Assembly: GCA_023229435.1 (NCBI GenBank)
Contig: JALNZF010000022.1
Span: forward strand, 1-54,362
Direction: 5' to 3'
DNA: 54,362 bases
Origin: Nitrospirota bacterium
GTDB taxonomy: Bacteria; Nitrospirota; UBA9217
In this document: piece by piece, positions 15,669 through 22,949 of the stretch
How positions within the stretch are numbered: the stretch's first letter is position 1
Layout of the letters: every line of letters begins with the position of its first letter
The notes under the pieces: model-generated
The model's input: only the letters and a program-made list of their open reading frames with translations
What the model was told of the DNA's origin: nothing
The model's database searches: none
Translations under genes and position numbers: made by a program

Positions 15669-16958
15669 ATGGAAACGTCGCGAAAGAGACCACGTGTCGT
15701 GGTCGTGGGGGCCGGGTTCGGCGGCTTGTGGACCGCAAAGCGCCTTGCGCGGTACCCGGTCGACGTCATCCTGGTCGACCGGAACAACTACCACACATTC
15801 CTTCCGCTCTTGTACCAGGTGGCTGCGGCCGAGGTCGGTCCCGAGGAGATATCCTCCCCGATCAGAACCATCGTTCGCGACTTCGGCAACACTGAGTTCA
15901 CCATGGCCGACATCACCGGCATTGACCTGAAGGCAAAGGTCGTCCTGACGCGCGGGAAGGACATTCACTACGATTTTCTTGTTCTCGCGATCGGCAGTGT
16001 CTCCAATTTTTTCGGGATACCCGGAGCAGAGGAACATGCATTCCCGCTTAAGACCATGGATGATGGGATCGATCTGCGCAACCACATTCTCAGCCGGTTC
16101 GAGCTGGCGTACAAAGAGACTGACCTTGAGGAGCGGCGGCGCATGCTCACCTTCACAATCGTAGGCGGTGGGCCGACGGGCGTCGAGTATGCGGGTGCGC
16201 TGGCGGAGCTTATCCGGGGGCCGGTCAGTAAGGACTATCCGGGGCTCGGCAGGCGGGAGGTGCGCGTTGTGCTCGTCGAGGCCCAGGACCATGTCCTCGG
16301 GATGATGCCGGAGGCCCTGCGCGCGTATGCCCTCAGGCGCTTACGCTCGATGGGGGTCGAGGTCCTGTTCGGAACCTCAGTCCGCTCGATCGCCGAACGG
16401 GGTGTAATGTTTCACGACGGAACTGTATTGCCTACCGAAACCGTGGTCTGGACAAGCGGAGTCCAGGGCGAACCACGCCTCGGATCGTGGGGCCTTCCGC
16501 AGACAGCGGGCGGTCGGATTGCCGTCCTGCCTACGCTCCAGGTTGCCGGACATCCGGAGGTGTATGTGGTCGGGGACCTGGCGGGGTTCGAGGAAGACGG
16601 CCGGTTTCTCCCGCAGGTGGCACCCGTGGCGAATCAGCAAGGGGCGGCTGCGGCGGACAACATTGAAAGGCAGGTCCGGGGCGTTGCTCCCATGCCGTTC
16701 CGTTACCGCGATCCCGGAATCATGGTGACGATCGGCAAAAACGCGGCTGTCGCGCGCCTGGCGGGGATATCCTTCACCGGGTTTGCGGCCTGGCTGTTGT
16801 GGCTCTTCGTGCATTTGATGAACCTCATCGGGTTCCGCAATCGCATAGTCGTATTGATCGACTGGGGGATGGACTATTTTTTCGCGGATCGTTCGGCGCG
16901 GCTTATGCTATCATGCAGAAAACGGCCCGGTACCGGCAATCTAAAGCCCGGATCGTAG
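15669..16958 (+). CDS. ndh: Type II NADH:quinone oxidoreductase (NDH-2)
   Basis: The 429-residue single-subunit flavoenzyme oxidises NADH and reduces quinone at the inner membrane without pumping protons. The FAD-binding Rossmann motif is 'VVVVGAGFGGLWTAKRLA' at the N-terminus, followed by 'NYHTFLPLLYQVAAAEVGPEE'. The NADH motif is 'TIVGGGPTGVEYAGALAE'. 'VYVVGDLAGFEEDGRFLPQV' and 'APVANQQG' are conserved near the quinone site. A hydrophobic C-terminal segment ('FAAWLLWLFVHLMNLIGF') is the usual membrane-association helix. ATG at 15669 follows GGAGGAGG; the in-frame extension to 15540 is unsupported. Confidence 0.93.
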   Translation: METSRKRPRVVVVGAGFGGLWTAKRLARYPVDVILVDRNNYHTFLPLLYQVAAAEVGPEEISSPIRTIVRDFGNTEFTMADITGIDLKAKVVLTRGKDIHYDFLVLAIGSVSNFFGIPGAEEHAFPLKTMDDGIDLRNHILSRFELAYKETDLEERRRMLTFTIVGGGPTGVEYAGALAELIRGPVSKDYPGLGRREVRVVLVEAQDHVLGMMPEALRAYALRRLRSMGVEVLFGTSVRSIAERGVMFHDGTVLPTETVVWTSGVQGEPRLGSWGLPQTAGGRIAVLPTLQVAGHPEVYVVGDLAGFEEDGRFLPQVAPVANQQGAAAADNIERQVRGVAPMPFRYRDPGIMVTIGKNAAVARLAGISFTGFAAWLLWLFVHLMNLIGFRNRIVVLIDWGMDYFFADRSARLMLSCRKRPGTGNLKPGS

Positions 16959-17084
16959 CGATTGACGGCTTTAATATGCAGCGTCCGGTACTTCCTGTAG
17001 TCGTTAAAGATGCCATCTATTGAAACTCATCAAATTACAACTTGAATTTGTTACCACTACTCCAAAAATGCCCAATCAACATCG

Positions 17085-17113
17085 TTGACAATTCCCAGAA
17101 TCAAGAATATATT
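17085..17113 (+). promoter_or_regulatory. Strong sigma70 promoter reading into the cassette-like region
   Basis: TTGACA at 17085-17090 and TATATT at 17108-17113 are separated by exactly 17 bp. It lies at the upstream edge of the AT-rich block, about 140 bp before the first attC-like hairpin, where a cassette promoter would sit. A sigma54-like TGGCAT-N5-TTGCT at 17137-17152 is also present but may be chance. Between them and the first gene (17114-17315), two hairpins are visible: CCGAAAATCCG/CGGATTTTAGG near 17164-17212 and GGGGAT/ATCCCC near 17225-17240. Confidence 0.6.
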
Positions 17114-17251
17114 CGTCATTAATATTGGAGCCAATGTGGCATAATCATTGCTAAACTAGCTAACTCCGAAAATCCGGGATTACCTAGGGGGCTAGCTAAT
17201 AACGGATTTTAGGTATTAACGAGGGGGATAGTCATCCCCTTGTTGGAATTT

Positions 17252-17297
17252 ACCAACCACACGCTCCAGGCGGACAAGTCCGCTGAGCATTTAAAAT
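17252..17297 (+). repeat. attC-like recombination site hairpin 1
   Basis: After ACCAACC, the arms GCTC (17263-17266) and GAGC (17285-17288) pair. GCGGAC (17270-17275) and GTCCGC (17278-17283) also pair, with CAG and T left unpaired. The pattern of AAC, interrupted stem and extrahelical bases is that of integron attC sites. The 3' box expected as GTTRRRY is degenerate (TTTAAAAT). The next gene starts 19 bp later. Confidence 0.45.
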
Positions 17298-17315
17298 AAA
17301 AAGATAAGGTGATAT

Positions 17316-17702
17316 ATGACTAGACGGTTTTCCAATCGCACTAAATTTACTTCCGAACAATTACAGAAAATAAGGGAAGAAAGTAAAAGTGTCGGATCTG
17401 TCGTTGCTGAAATCGACACTGAACTACAATTACGAGAAACCGAAGATAATATTACATCAATGAAATCTGATATCCAAAAATTAACTAAGCCTCATTGGTC
17501 GCTTGTTCCTATTTTTTGGATTGCTCTTGCTGCCTTGTTTGTAGCTCTATTGCAATATTTTCGACCGATGCAATCCGCTGCTCCAAATAATCAATATACG
17601 ATCTCGTCTTCTCCTGTGACAACAATGACATCACATTCACAATCAGTACAAACAGGCACAACCAAAACGTCGCAACCCAAACACGTTCCGAAGAAGCCAT
17701 AA
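17316..17702 (+). CDS. Small coiled-coil, single-pass membrane protein (unknown)
   Basis: The 128-residue product is not recognised. Residues 10-60 are charged and helical ('EQLQKIREESKSVGSVVAEI'), probably a coiled coil. One membrane segment follows ('WSLVPIFWIALAALFVALLQYF', about 61-82), then a Ser/Thr/Gln-rich tail. ATG at 17316 is preceded by AAGGTG with acceptable spacing. It follows an attC-like hairpin, so it may be the first cassette gene. The last 194 bp overlap a plausible minus-strand gene (17509-17721); at most one of the two may be real in that stretch. Confidence 0.55.
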   Translation: MTRRFSNRTKFTSEQLQKIREESKSVGSVVAEIDTELQLRETEDNITSMKSDIQKLTKPHWSLVPIFWIALAALFVALLQYFRPMQSAAPNNQYTISSSPVTTMTSHSQSVQTGTTKTSQPKHVPKKP

Positions 17703-17721
17703 ACTTTTTCACAAGATTCAT
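17509..17721 (-). CDS. Antisense small membrane protein (unknown)
   Basis: The 70-residue product has a single membrane helix ('VWVATFWLCLFVLIVNVMSLL', residues 14-34). A helical, charged C-terminus follows ('TRSYIDYLEQRIASVENIAI'), giving a phage-spanin or cell-division-like architecture. ATG at 17721 has an excellent AAGGAG ribosome binding site five bases upstream. It lies fully or mostly antisense to the 3' half of the plus-strand gene at 17316. It is the only minus-strand candidate in this block. Either gene, or both, could be expressed. Confidence 0.45.
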   Translation of the reverse strand: MNLVKKFMASSERVWVATFWLCLFVLIVNVMSLLSQEKTRSYIDYLEQRIASVENIAIELQTRQQEQSKK

Positions 17722-17771
17722 AGATGCTCCTTGCGGTATAAAGCCGCCTACCAAAGGATAATTTTCAACCT

Positions 17772-18068
17772 ATGGGCAATCCACCAGAATATCAAACTTG
17801 GGTTTATCATCGGCTTAAACTCCCCAAAGGGAAAATAGTTATGCGTTCCGAAGCCATCAAGCTATTCAAGACGGGCTGGACTGATAATCCCGGTAAGTTT
17901 GCTATGGGACCGCGTGGTTTTTTTATCAATTCCATACTTTTTTCAGGCATTACCCTTAAAAAATTCTGGCTCGATCACTGGAAATGGATAATCGGTATCA
18001 CGATTAATCTAATACTTGGCATCATTGGGCTTTACATAGCATGGCTACAATTAAAGGTCCCCAAATAA
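17772..18068 (+). CDS. Small C-terminally membrane-anchored protein (unknown)
   Basis: The 98-residue product has a soluble, basic N-terminal half ('YQTWVYHRLKLPKGKIVMRS...LFKTGWTDNPGKFAMGP'). A C-terminal membrane segment ('WIIGITINLILGIIGLYIAWL') ends the protein. The ribosome binding site is weak (AAGGA, about 13 bases upstream). No family is recognised. It is AT-rich and in the same orientation as its neighbours, 30 bp ahead of the next gene, with which it may be co-transcribed. Confidence 0.55.
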   Translation: MGNPPEYQTWVYHRLKLPKGKIVMRSEAIKLFKTGWTDNPGKFAMGPRGFFINSILFSGITLKKFWLDHWKWIIGITINLILGIIGLYIAWLQLKVPK

Positions 18069-18097
18069 GAGCCTGTGTACAATAGAAAGGAGATTTT

Positions 18098-18499
18098 ATG
18101 AAAAAAATACTTTTGGTACTTCTTGTCTTATTCGTCGGTTGTGCTGGTGGATTGCATAGAGATGAATATAGTAGATTGCATAATGATGCTAAAGAAATTA
18201 GCAATGGTATTATTAAACTACAGTTTGACCTACGGGATTTTGTTGATGTTTGGGGATACCCTGAAACAATGAGAAGCATTACCGCAACTTCTGACGAAAA
18301 AACTTTTTCAGCAGTATGGAATGCATTTGGTGGTTCAGCGTATCAAGGAAAACGCACTTCTGTTTTGCAGGTTTGGGATTATAAAAAAAATGGCATAACT
18401 CTATTCTTTGATGATGATGGGAGGCTGGTTTCCTGGAAAACTGATAAAACCGTTGAAGAGCTGAAAGCCATATATCATAATAAATATAATAACCATTAA
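18098..18499 (+). CDS. Lipoprotein with BamE/SmpA-like C-terminal motif
   Basis: The 133-residue product has a lipoprotein signal ('MKKILLVLLVLFVGCAGG') with lipobox Cys15. The body reads 'LRDFVDVWGYPETM' and 'TSVLQVWDYKKNGITLFFDD' then 'GRLVSWK'. The 'G-x-P...W-x-Y...F-x-D-G-R-L' pattern resembles the SmpA/OmlA fold of outer-membrane lipoproteins such as BamE. AAAGGAG precedes ATG at 18098. At its stop codon a weak attC-like stem (CATTA/TAATG with GGC/GCC, 18486-18531) can be drawn. Confidence 0.6.
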   Translation: MKKILLVLLVLFVGCAGGLHRDEYSRLHNDAKEISNGIIKLQFDLRDFVDVWGYPETMRSITATSDEKTFSAVWNAFGGSAYQGKRTSVLQVWDYKKNGITLFFDDDGRLVSWKTDKTVEELKAIYHNKYNNH

Positions 18500-18566
18500 A
18501 GGCAAGTAGACAAGGGCCTAATGTTTGTGAAAAAATCAAAAATAATCTTCTTGTGATTGAAACCGA

Positions 18567-18776
18567 ATTGATGGACAACAACTTATTGAAGCGGCACGCG
18601 CAGATTTCAATTGTGATGGGTTAGAGGACATACTTGTTTTTGAATACAACTATGCTACACGTGGAACGCTGGGCTATGGTGGCATTAGGATATTGCCCCG
18701 TATATCAACAGATTCTTTATTCGAAGTTGCCGCACCGCCTTGCGAATCCCACCCTGCGGGTCGTGTGGGTCGCTGA
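18567..18776 (+). pseudogene. C-terminal fragment of a 'DFNCDG-EDILVF' family protein
   Basis: The open frame translates 'ARADFNCDGLEDILVFEYNY', then 'ATRGTLGYGGIRILPRIS' and 'TDSLFEVAAPP'. This looks like the C-terminus of a known class of small hypothetical proteins with a D-x-N-x-D-G-x-E-D repeat. There is no start codon or ribosome binding site, and the upstream frame is closed. It is therefore a decayed remnant. The end runs into GC-rich hairpin DNA (18745-18800, with CCCAC/GTGGG and ACCC/GGGT arms) that may be part of an attC site. Confidence 0.45.
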
Positions 18777-18821
18777 AAAACGCGCCCTACACCCGCGCAA
18801 TATGCATCGAAGGAGAATAGA

Positions 18822-19496
18822 TTGAAGTATACAATTCCAGGGATATCGACTCTGATAGCTTTAATTGTGTGGATAGGAAAGAAATGGCTAACAAAAATTT
18901 TGGGCCAAAAGATGGAGAGACTTCCTTGGAACTGGATCCTCATATGCTCAATCGCATTGCTCTTGGGTATAGTGTATGCGGATGCTTTTAATGATAGCTC
19001 CCAACTTCGAAGCTGGATAAAGGAACGAAGTAAGATTGCTATCGTTGAAAACTTTGTGTTGGCTAGCACGGTCGATAATGAAAAGTCTTGGTACGAGGCC
19101 GTAATTCATCTTCGCTTCTTATCCAAATTGAAAGATGTGAGTTGTACGATTGAGGTAACTCAATATGCGGGCTTAGATCACGCAAAGAATAGCTTCGTGA
19201 TAAGACAAGAGGTTATTCCATATACCGAAAAGAATTTAATCAAAGAAATACGAGTGGTTACTTTTCCTAGGCGAATATATATAAAAGTTCCTGTGGGTTA
19301 TCCATACTGGGGAGATAATAAAAATCAAACTTGGGCCGGAGACGGGCAGCATATTGTTACATTAACGCTTTCATCTGGTCTAAGACGCCAATCTCAGAAG
19401 TTCCTCATTTCAGCTATAAAAGATGTAGGTGAGGGACCAGAGCCGGTTGTTTTATTTGGAGGCCCAGAGAGTCAAAGTTATATGCAAATCAGGTAA
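18822..19496 (+). CDS. Two-segment inner-membrane protein (unknown)
   Basis: The 224-residue product has two N-terminal hydrophobic segments ('ISTLIALIVWIGKKW' and 'WNWILICSIALLLGIVYADAF'). A soluble beta-rich domain of about 165 residues follows ('YEAVIHLRFLSKLKDVSCTIEVT', 'RIYIKVPVGYPYWGD'). The start is TTG at 18822, six bases after AAGGAG; no nearby in-frame ATG has a site. No family is recognised. It is AT-rich and lies between a GC-rich hairpin and attC-like hairpin 2, consistent with a cassette gene. Confidence 0.55.
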   Translation: MKYTIPGISTLIALIVWIGKKWLTKILGQKMERLPWNWILICSIALLLGIVYADAFNDSSQLRSWIKERSKIAIVENFVLASTVDNEKSWYEAVIHLRFLSKLKDVSCTIEVTQYAGLDHAKNSFVIRQEVIPYTEKNLIKEIRVVTFPRRIYIKVPVGYPYWGDNKNQTWAGDGQHIVTLTLSSGLRRQSQKFLISAIKDVGEGPEPVVLFGGPESQSYMQIR

Positions 19497-19567
19497 AGAG
19501 ATGTCATAATGACGCCAATGCATCGAAAGCTGGATGGATGAGTTCAAGATTCTTAGAAGTCATAAAC

Positions 19568-19626
19568 TGATAACGAATCATTCGAGTCCCGGGCTCTACA
19601 GCGCGGGGCTCAACTCATTGTTGGAC
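19568..19626 (+). repeat. attC-like recombination site hairpin 2 (best match)
   Basis: This 59-bp element runs from TGATAAC to GTTGGAC, the latter fitting the GTTRRRY core. AAC (19572-19574) pairs with GTT (19620-19622), AAT (19576-19578) with ATT (19617-19619), and GAGTCCC (19584-19590) with GGGGCTC (19605-19611). Unpaired bases remain between the blocks. It sits between two unrelated genes, as an attC should. Confidence 0.5.
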
Positions 19627-19650
19627 AAACAACGAAAGCAGAGGATGCTG

Positions 19651-20169
19651 ATGCAGGACGCCCAGAGCCAGAAAGCCCTTTCGATTTACGTAGAGTGCAT
19701 GGAAGAGGCGAAACATCGCTTAGCGGCGGCTGAACGGTACGCTGCCGGAGCTACAACGCAGCCGCGATTGGACACAGAAAGCGCTTGCCTTCAACTCCGG
19801 AAGACCCTTGAACTCGTAGCTTACGCGGCAATTGCCCCGCACAAGTCAAAATACGAACAATGGCGTACAGCGGCACCGAAAAAACCGGGCGATTTCAGAA
19901 AGAACTTCAACGGAAGGGAAATACTTGCCTCTTTGACAGCCATAAATCCATATTCCTATCCGCGACCTCTGGCCCCACGGGTCAAGACGACAAATGGCTG
20001 GCACTACCCACCCTTCCGGGGTGAATACCTTTCTAAGAAGCGTTACGAGCGTGTATGCGATAAATGCAGCGTTCTTCTTCACGCTGATAATCCTTGGGGC
20101 AATAAAAATTCTATCAGGAATTCCAGCGCAATATTCCTAGATACGTTGCGCTTATCCGCGCTTTATTAA
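19651..20169 (+). CDS. Hypothetical protein, cassette-type
   Basis: The 172-residue product is not recognised. It is largely helical at the N-terminus ('KALSIYVECMEEAKHRLAAAERYA', 'ESACLQLRKTLELVAYAAIA') with a polar C-terminal half. ATG at 19651 follows AGAGG with 6-base spacing. An open frame extends upstream to 19534 but would include the attC-like hairpin and is rejected. The C-terminus after 'ADNPWGNKN' looks unlike the rest and may reflect a late frameshift. Confidence 0.5.
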   Translation: MQDAQSQKALSIYVECMEEAKHRLAAAERYAAGATTQPRLDTESACLQLRKTLELVAYAAIAPHKSKYEQWRTAAPKKPGDFRKNFNGREILASLTAINPYSYPRPLAPRVKTTNGWHYPPFRGEYLSKKRYERVCDKCSVLLHADNPWGNKNSIRNSSAIFLDTLRLSALY

Positions 20170-20331
20170 ACGTTCATAGCGTCATAATTCAGCATACTCA
20201 AGGTTCTTCAGCACTTGTTATAGAGGTCGGCGATTTGAGTACGAAGGCTAAGGGCTACAGCAGTTTCGCCGATGGCGCATTGTTCATCTCTGATGATTAT
20301 TATCGGTAAAAAACTTAAAGGAGAATTTGCG

Positions 20332-21183
20332 ATGCATTTGTTTAAGACTTTAACTCTTTTCGCCTGCTTCTTTTTATATTCTTCAATTCTTCACGCTGCT
20401 CAGGCCGCAATCCAGACAACGATTATTGAGGCGGAAGGTTATGCTTGCATGGGAGACGATAAATCAAAAAAGCAAACTGAACAGTTTGCGCTTATAGATG
20501 CAAAGCGCAAAGCTTCGGAAGCGGCATTAACGTACGTGAAGAGCGAAACGAAAGTCGAGAACTTAGAAATTCAAAAGGATCTTTTGGCTGCATTTTCAAA
20601 TGCACATGTAAAGGTTATTCAAGAACTTGATGAAAGTTGGTATAAAGATACATCGGCGGGCGATTGTTACAAAATAAAGATTAGAGCTGAAGTCAAACCT
20701 GAAATGAAAATGATCTTTTTTTCTGATCCACCCCAGAGTGCATCGAATAATAACATGCTTGATACAGCCTGGCACAGATACAAAGGCCGTAAATTTGCCG
20801 TCTGGGGTCGCGTTAAAAATGCATCGAGAATTTCTATTCCTTCAGATGGCTGGCGTCTTATCGGGCCTACGGTGGATCATAAAGATGAATATGAGTGGGG
20901 TTGGGAAGTCACTTTATCAATTGCTCCTTTTTCGGCTCAAGGTGGCTTCTTGGAATTAAAGAAAATAGAATATACATTATTAGACGAAGACGGGTTCGTT
21001 TTGGTAAGTGATAAACTTGATTTATCCGGCTTTGACGATTCCATTGAACCCGGTTTTGATGGTGCCACCGTAAGCCTGCTTCAAGAAATAGGAACAACAA
21101 AAACATACCGCCAAATATCAAAGATCAACATTCCAAAAGCTTTGCGAGCAAGAGCGAGCAAGTATTTAATTTCCGTGAATTAA
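20332..21183 (+). CDS. Secreted protein with LPP20/FlgT-like N-terminal domain
   Basis: The 283-residue product has a signal peptide ('MHLFKTLTLFACFFLYSSIL', HA-A cleavage). The segment 'TIIEAEGYACMGDDKSKKQT' through 'RKASEAALTYVK' to 'GDCYKIKIRAEVKPEM' resembles the FlgT-N/LPP20 fold, in which an 'A-x-G-x-A' strand and an 'A-x-R-x-A' helix precede a conserved strand. The C-terminal 140 residues are a beta-rich domain I do not recognise. AAAGGAG precedes ATG at 20332. attC-like hairpin 3 follows its stop within ten bases. Confidence 0.6.
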   Translation: MHLFKTLTLFACFFLYSSILHAAQAAIQTTIIEAEGYACMGDDKSKKQTEQFALIDAKRKASEAALTYVKSETKVENLEIQKDLLAAFSNAHVKVIQELDESWYKDTSAGDCYKIKIRAEVKPEMKMIFFSDPPQSASNNNMLDTAWHRYKGRKFAVWGRVKNASRISIPSDGWRLIGPTVDHKDEYEWGWEVTLSIAPFSAQGGFLELKKIEYTLLDEDGFVLVSDKLDLSGFDDSIEPGFDGATVSLLQEIGTTKTYRQISKINIPKALRARASKYLISVN

Positions 21184-21188
21184 GCCAC

Positions 21189-21249
21189 TGCCAACCAGCG
21201 GGTCCATAGCGACGCGCCAAAGGGCGGCGCGTGACCCGGGATGTAAATT
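21189..21249 (+). repeat. attC-like recombination site hairpin 3
   Basis: Starting GCCAACC, CGGGTC (21199-21204) pairs with GACCCG (21233-21238). ACGCGCC (21212-21218) pairs with GGCGCGT (21226-21232). CATAGCG is extrahelical on the 5' side. The 3' core is degenerate (TGTAAAT, one T short of GTTRRRY). Its first half shares the AACCA..CG.TCCA pattern with hairpins 1 and 4. Confidence 0.5.
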
Positions 21250-21268
21250 ATTATACATGGAGAAAGAC

Positions 21269-21820
21269 ATGGTAGAAACCAAGCTTTCGTCCTCAGTTAC
21301 AATAAAACAATATCGTGTTTTTAAGGCACAAAAAAACACATCACGAATTGCGGATCTCATACTTGAAAGGTTTAGAGAAAGATATGTTGATCCATTTGAG
21401 AACAACAACAGTAAACATGGCTTTAGCATGATAGCTATTGGTTGTCTTATGGTTGAGGCTTTGCACTCCTTTAAGAAAGGATGGAAAAGAACCGGTGTTA
21501 AAGGCGGTGAGGCATTCGATGAGTTTTTTTCATCCTCTAAGCATTTGAATATTTTTAAAGGAGTAGGTGAACAGTTCTATTCAAATATCCGGTGTGGTGT
21601 GCTTCATCAAGGGGAAACATACGATGGCTGGAAAATTACCAGAAAGGGAGAACTTTTGGACAGAAACAACAAAACAGTAAACGCAACGAAGTTCCTAAAG
21701 GCGATTGACCTTGAATTACAGGAATATTTTGCCTTTCTTAAGTCCGAGCCATATGACTCAGATAGTTGGAAAAAAGCAATCAAGAAAATGGATCATATAT
21801 GTACCAACTGCAATGCATAG
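21269..21820 (+). CDS. Cassette-type hypothetical protein with HEPN-like Rx4H motif
   Basis: The 183-residue product is all-helical. It contains 'KHGFSMIAIGCLMVEALHSF', 'GGEAFDEFF' and 'FYSNIRCGVLHQGET'. The R-x4-H spacing in 'RCGVLH' matches the catalytic motif of HEPN ribonucleases, many of which are toxins. HEPN activity is an inference from this motif and helical content. ATG at 21269 has GGAG six bases upstream and is preferred over ATG at 21257. The stop lies just before a truncated attC-like element. Confidence 0.5.
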   Translation: MVETKLSSSVTIKQYRVFKAQKNTSRIADLILERFRERYVDPFENNNSKHGFSMIAIGCLMVEALHSFKKGWKRTGVKGGEAFDEFFSSSKHLNIFKGVGEQFYSNIRCGVLHQGETYDGWKITRKGELLDRNNKTVNATKFLKAIDLELQEYFAFLKSEPYDSDSWKKAIKKMDHICTNCNA

Positions 21821-21828
21821 CAAGCCCA

Positions 21829-21854
21829 TAACCGGCAAGCGGCTCAACGTTGAA
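21829..21854 (+). repeat. Truncated attC-like element
   Basis: GCCCATAACCGGCAAGCGGC begins like an attC left arm, and the element ends GTTGAAT, which fits GTTRRRY. The central stem is missing. It lies between the HEPN-like gene and a lipoprotein gene. Confidence 0.35.
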
Positions 21855-21875
21855 TATTTGAAAGGGGTAATGCAA

Positions 21876-22382
21876 ATGAGATATTTCTTTATCGTATGTG
21901 TTCTTGTTCTCCTGACGGCTTGTGCATCATTATCAGTCGTTCCTCAAAGGCTAGGTCAGTTAAGTGTTGGCATGACAAAAGCAGACGTTATGAAGACAAT
22001 GGAAGTAACACCCTCAGAATTTAGGTCACATTTGAACACAGAATATCTTATTTACGAAACTCATACCGGAGACTATTTTGTTCAATTAATAGATGGCAAA
22101 TTCAACGCCTATGTAAAGAAAGGCGATTTCGATTATATCATTCCCCAAAGGCTGGGACAATTAAGTGTTGGCATGACAGAATCTGACGTTTTGAAAATAA
22201 TGGGAGTACCTCCCTCTCAATTTAAGGCACATTTGAATACAAAATACTATATTTACGAAAGTAATCATGTCGACCATTTCGTTCGATTCGTAGATGGCAA
22301 AGTAAACGCCTATGGAAAGCAAGGCGATTTCGATTCAACGAAAGACCCGGCATTTAACCTCAATATTAAATCTGATAAATAA
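21876..22382 (+). CDS. Lipoprotein with tandemly duplicated SmpA/BamE-like domain
   Basis: The 168-residue product has a lipoprotein signal ('FFIVCVLVLLTACASL'). Two copies of a roughly 65-residue module follow. Each begins 'PQRLGQLSVGMT', continues with 'SEFRSHLNTEYLIYE' or 'SQFKAHLNTKYYIYE', and ends 'DGKFNAYVKKGDFD' or 'DGKVNAYGKQGDFD'. The 'L-S-V-G-M-T...V' start is typical of SmpA/OmlA outer-membrane lipoproteins. The copies remain close at both DNA and protein level, so the duplication is recent. ATG at 21876 follows AAAGGGG. Confidence 0.65.
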   Translation: MRYFFIVCVLVLLTACASLSVVPQRLGQLSVGMTKADVMKTMEVTPSEFRSHLNTEYLIYETHTGDYFVQLIDGKFNAYVKKGDFDYIIPQRLGQLSVGMTESDVLKIMGVPPSQFKAHLNTKYYIYESNHVDHFVRFVDGKVNAYGKQGDFDSTKDPAFNLNIKSDK

Positions 22383-22445
22383 TCAAATACATTCGATAAT
22401 ACCAAAGGTTATTATGAATAACCGTAGCACACCCGAACAATTCTA

Positions 22446-22500
22446 TTCTAACCAGTCGTTCCACGCCGACCGCTACGCGGCGTGTGAACTCATCGTGTAC
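22446..22500 (+). repeat. attC-like recombination site hairpin 4
   Basis: After CTAACC, CACGCCG (22462-22468) pairs with CGGCGTG (22478-22484), and TTC/GAA and AG/CT extend the stem with TCG extrahelical. The loop is ACCGCTACG. The 5' half is an excellent attC arm, but the 3' core (GTGTACC) is lost. It overlaps a small frame (22414-22563), which is therefore doubtful. Normal-GC DNA resumes downstream. Confidence 0.5.
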
Positions 22501-22673
22501 CTGTGCAGGATTCTACCGGTATTCTGCACCTCCCATTTATCGGTCGCCTGTGCACACTTGTAGATGAATCTGACGAAAACTAACCGATGATTGAGATGCT
22601 CATGAACTGGCTGAAGTAGAGACTGCCACGCAATCCCCTTCAAAGGATTTGATATGATTGCCGGGATAACGAA

Positions 22674-22946
22674 GTGAAAGATATCGAGAAAGACAGCCTG
22701 TTTCATTTCCCCTGCATATTCCCGATCAAGGTAATGGGGGAAAATACTGACGAGCTTTACCCGGTCGTGAGTGCGATCATGGAAAAGCATGTGGAAGGGC
22801 TCGACGGTGTTACCTTTGAGAGCCGGCTGAGCAGCGGCGGCAAGTACTTGTCGATCACGGTCACCTTTACTGCGCAGAGCAAGGCGCAGCTGGACGCAAT
22901 TTATCTGGCACTGAACAGACATGATCTGGTGCTTATGACGCTCTAG
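22674..22946 (+). CDS. YbeD/DUF493 family protein
   Basis: The 90-residue product matches the ACT-like DUF493 fold. It reads 'FHFPCIFPIKVMGENTDELYPVVSAIMEKH', then 'TFESRLSSGGKYLSITVTF' and 'QLDAIYLALNRHDLVLMTL'. In Escherichia coli the relative YbeD lies next to lipoate genes; its function is unsettled. The start is GTG at 22674 with a weak site. It is convergent with the CBS-ACT gene, three bases apart, and marks the return to core genome. Confidence 0.8.
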   Translation: MKDIEKDSLFHFPCIFPIKVMGENTDELYPVVSAIMEKHVEGLDGVTFESRLSSGGKYLSITVTFTAQSKAQLDAIYLALNRHDLVLMTL

Positions 22947-22949
22947 TGG

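Noticed and set aside
17137..17152. Sigma54-like TGGCAT-N5-TTGCT
   Set aside because: Spacing is canonical, but a single short match without an activator context is weak; it is mentioned only alongside the better sigma70 promoter.
19578..19592. TTCGAGTCCCGGG resembling a tRNA T-arm
   Set aside because: No acceptor stem, anticodon arm or CCA region can be drawn around it; it is part of the attC-like hairpin.
22414..22563. 49-residue frame with a weak ribosome binding site
   Set aside because: It runs through the attC-like hairpin and has no protein-like features.
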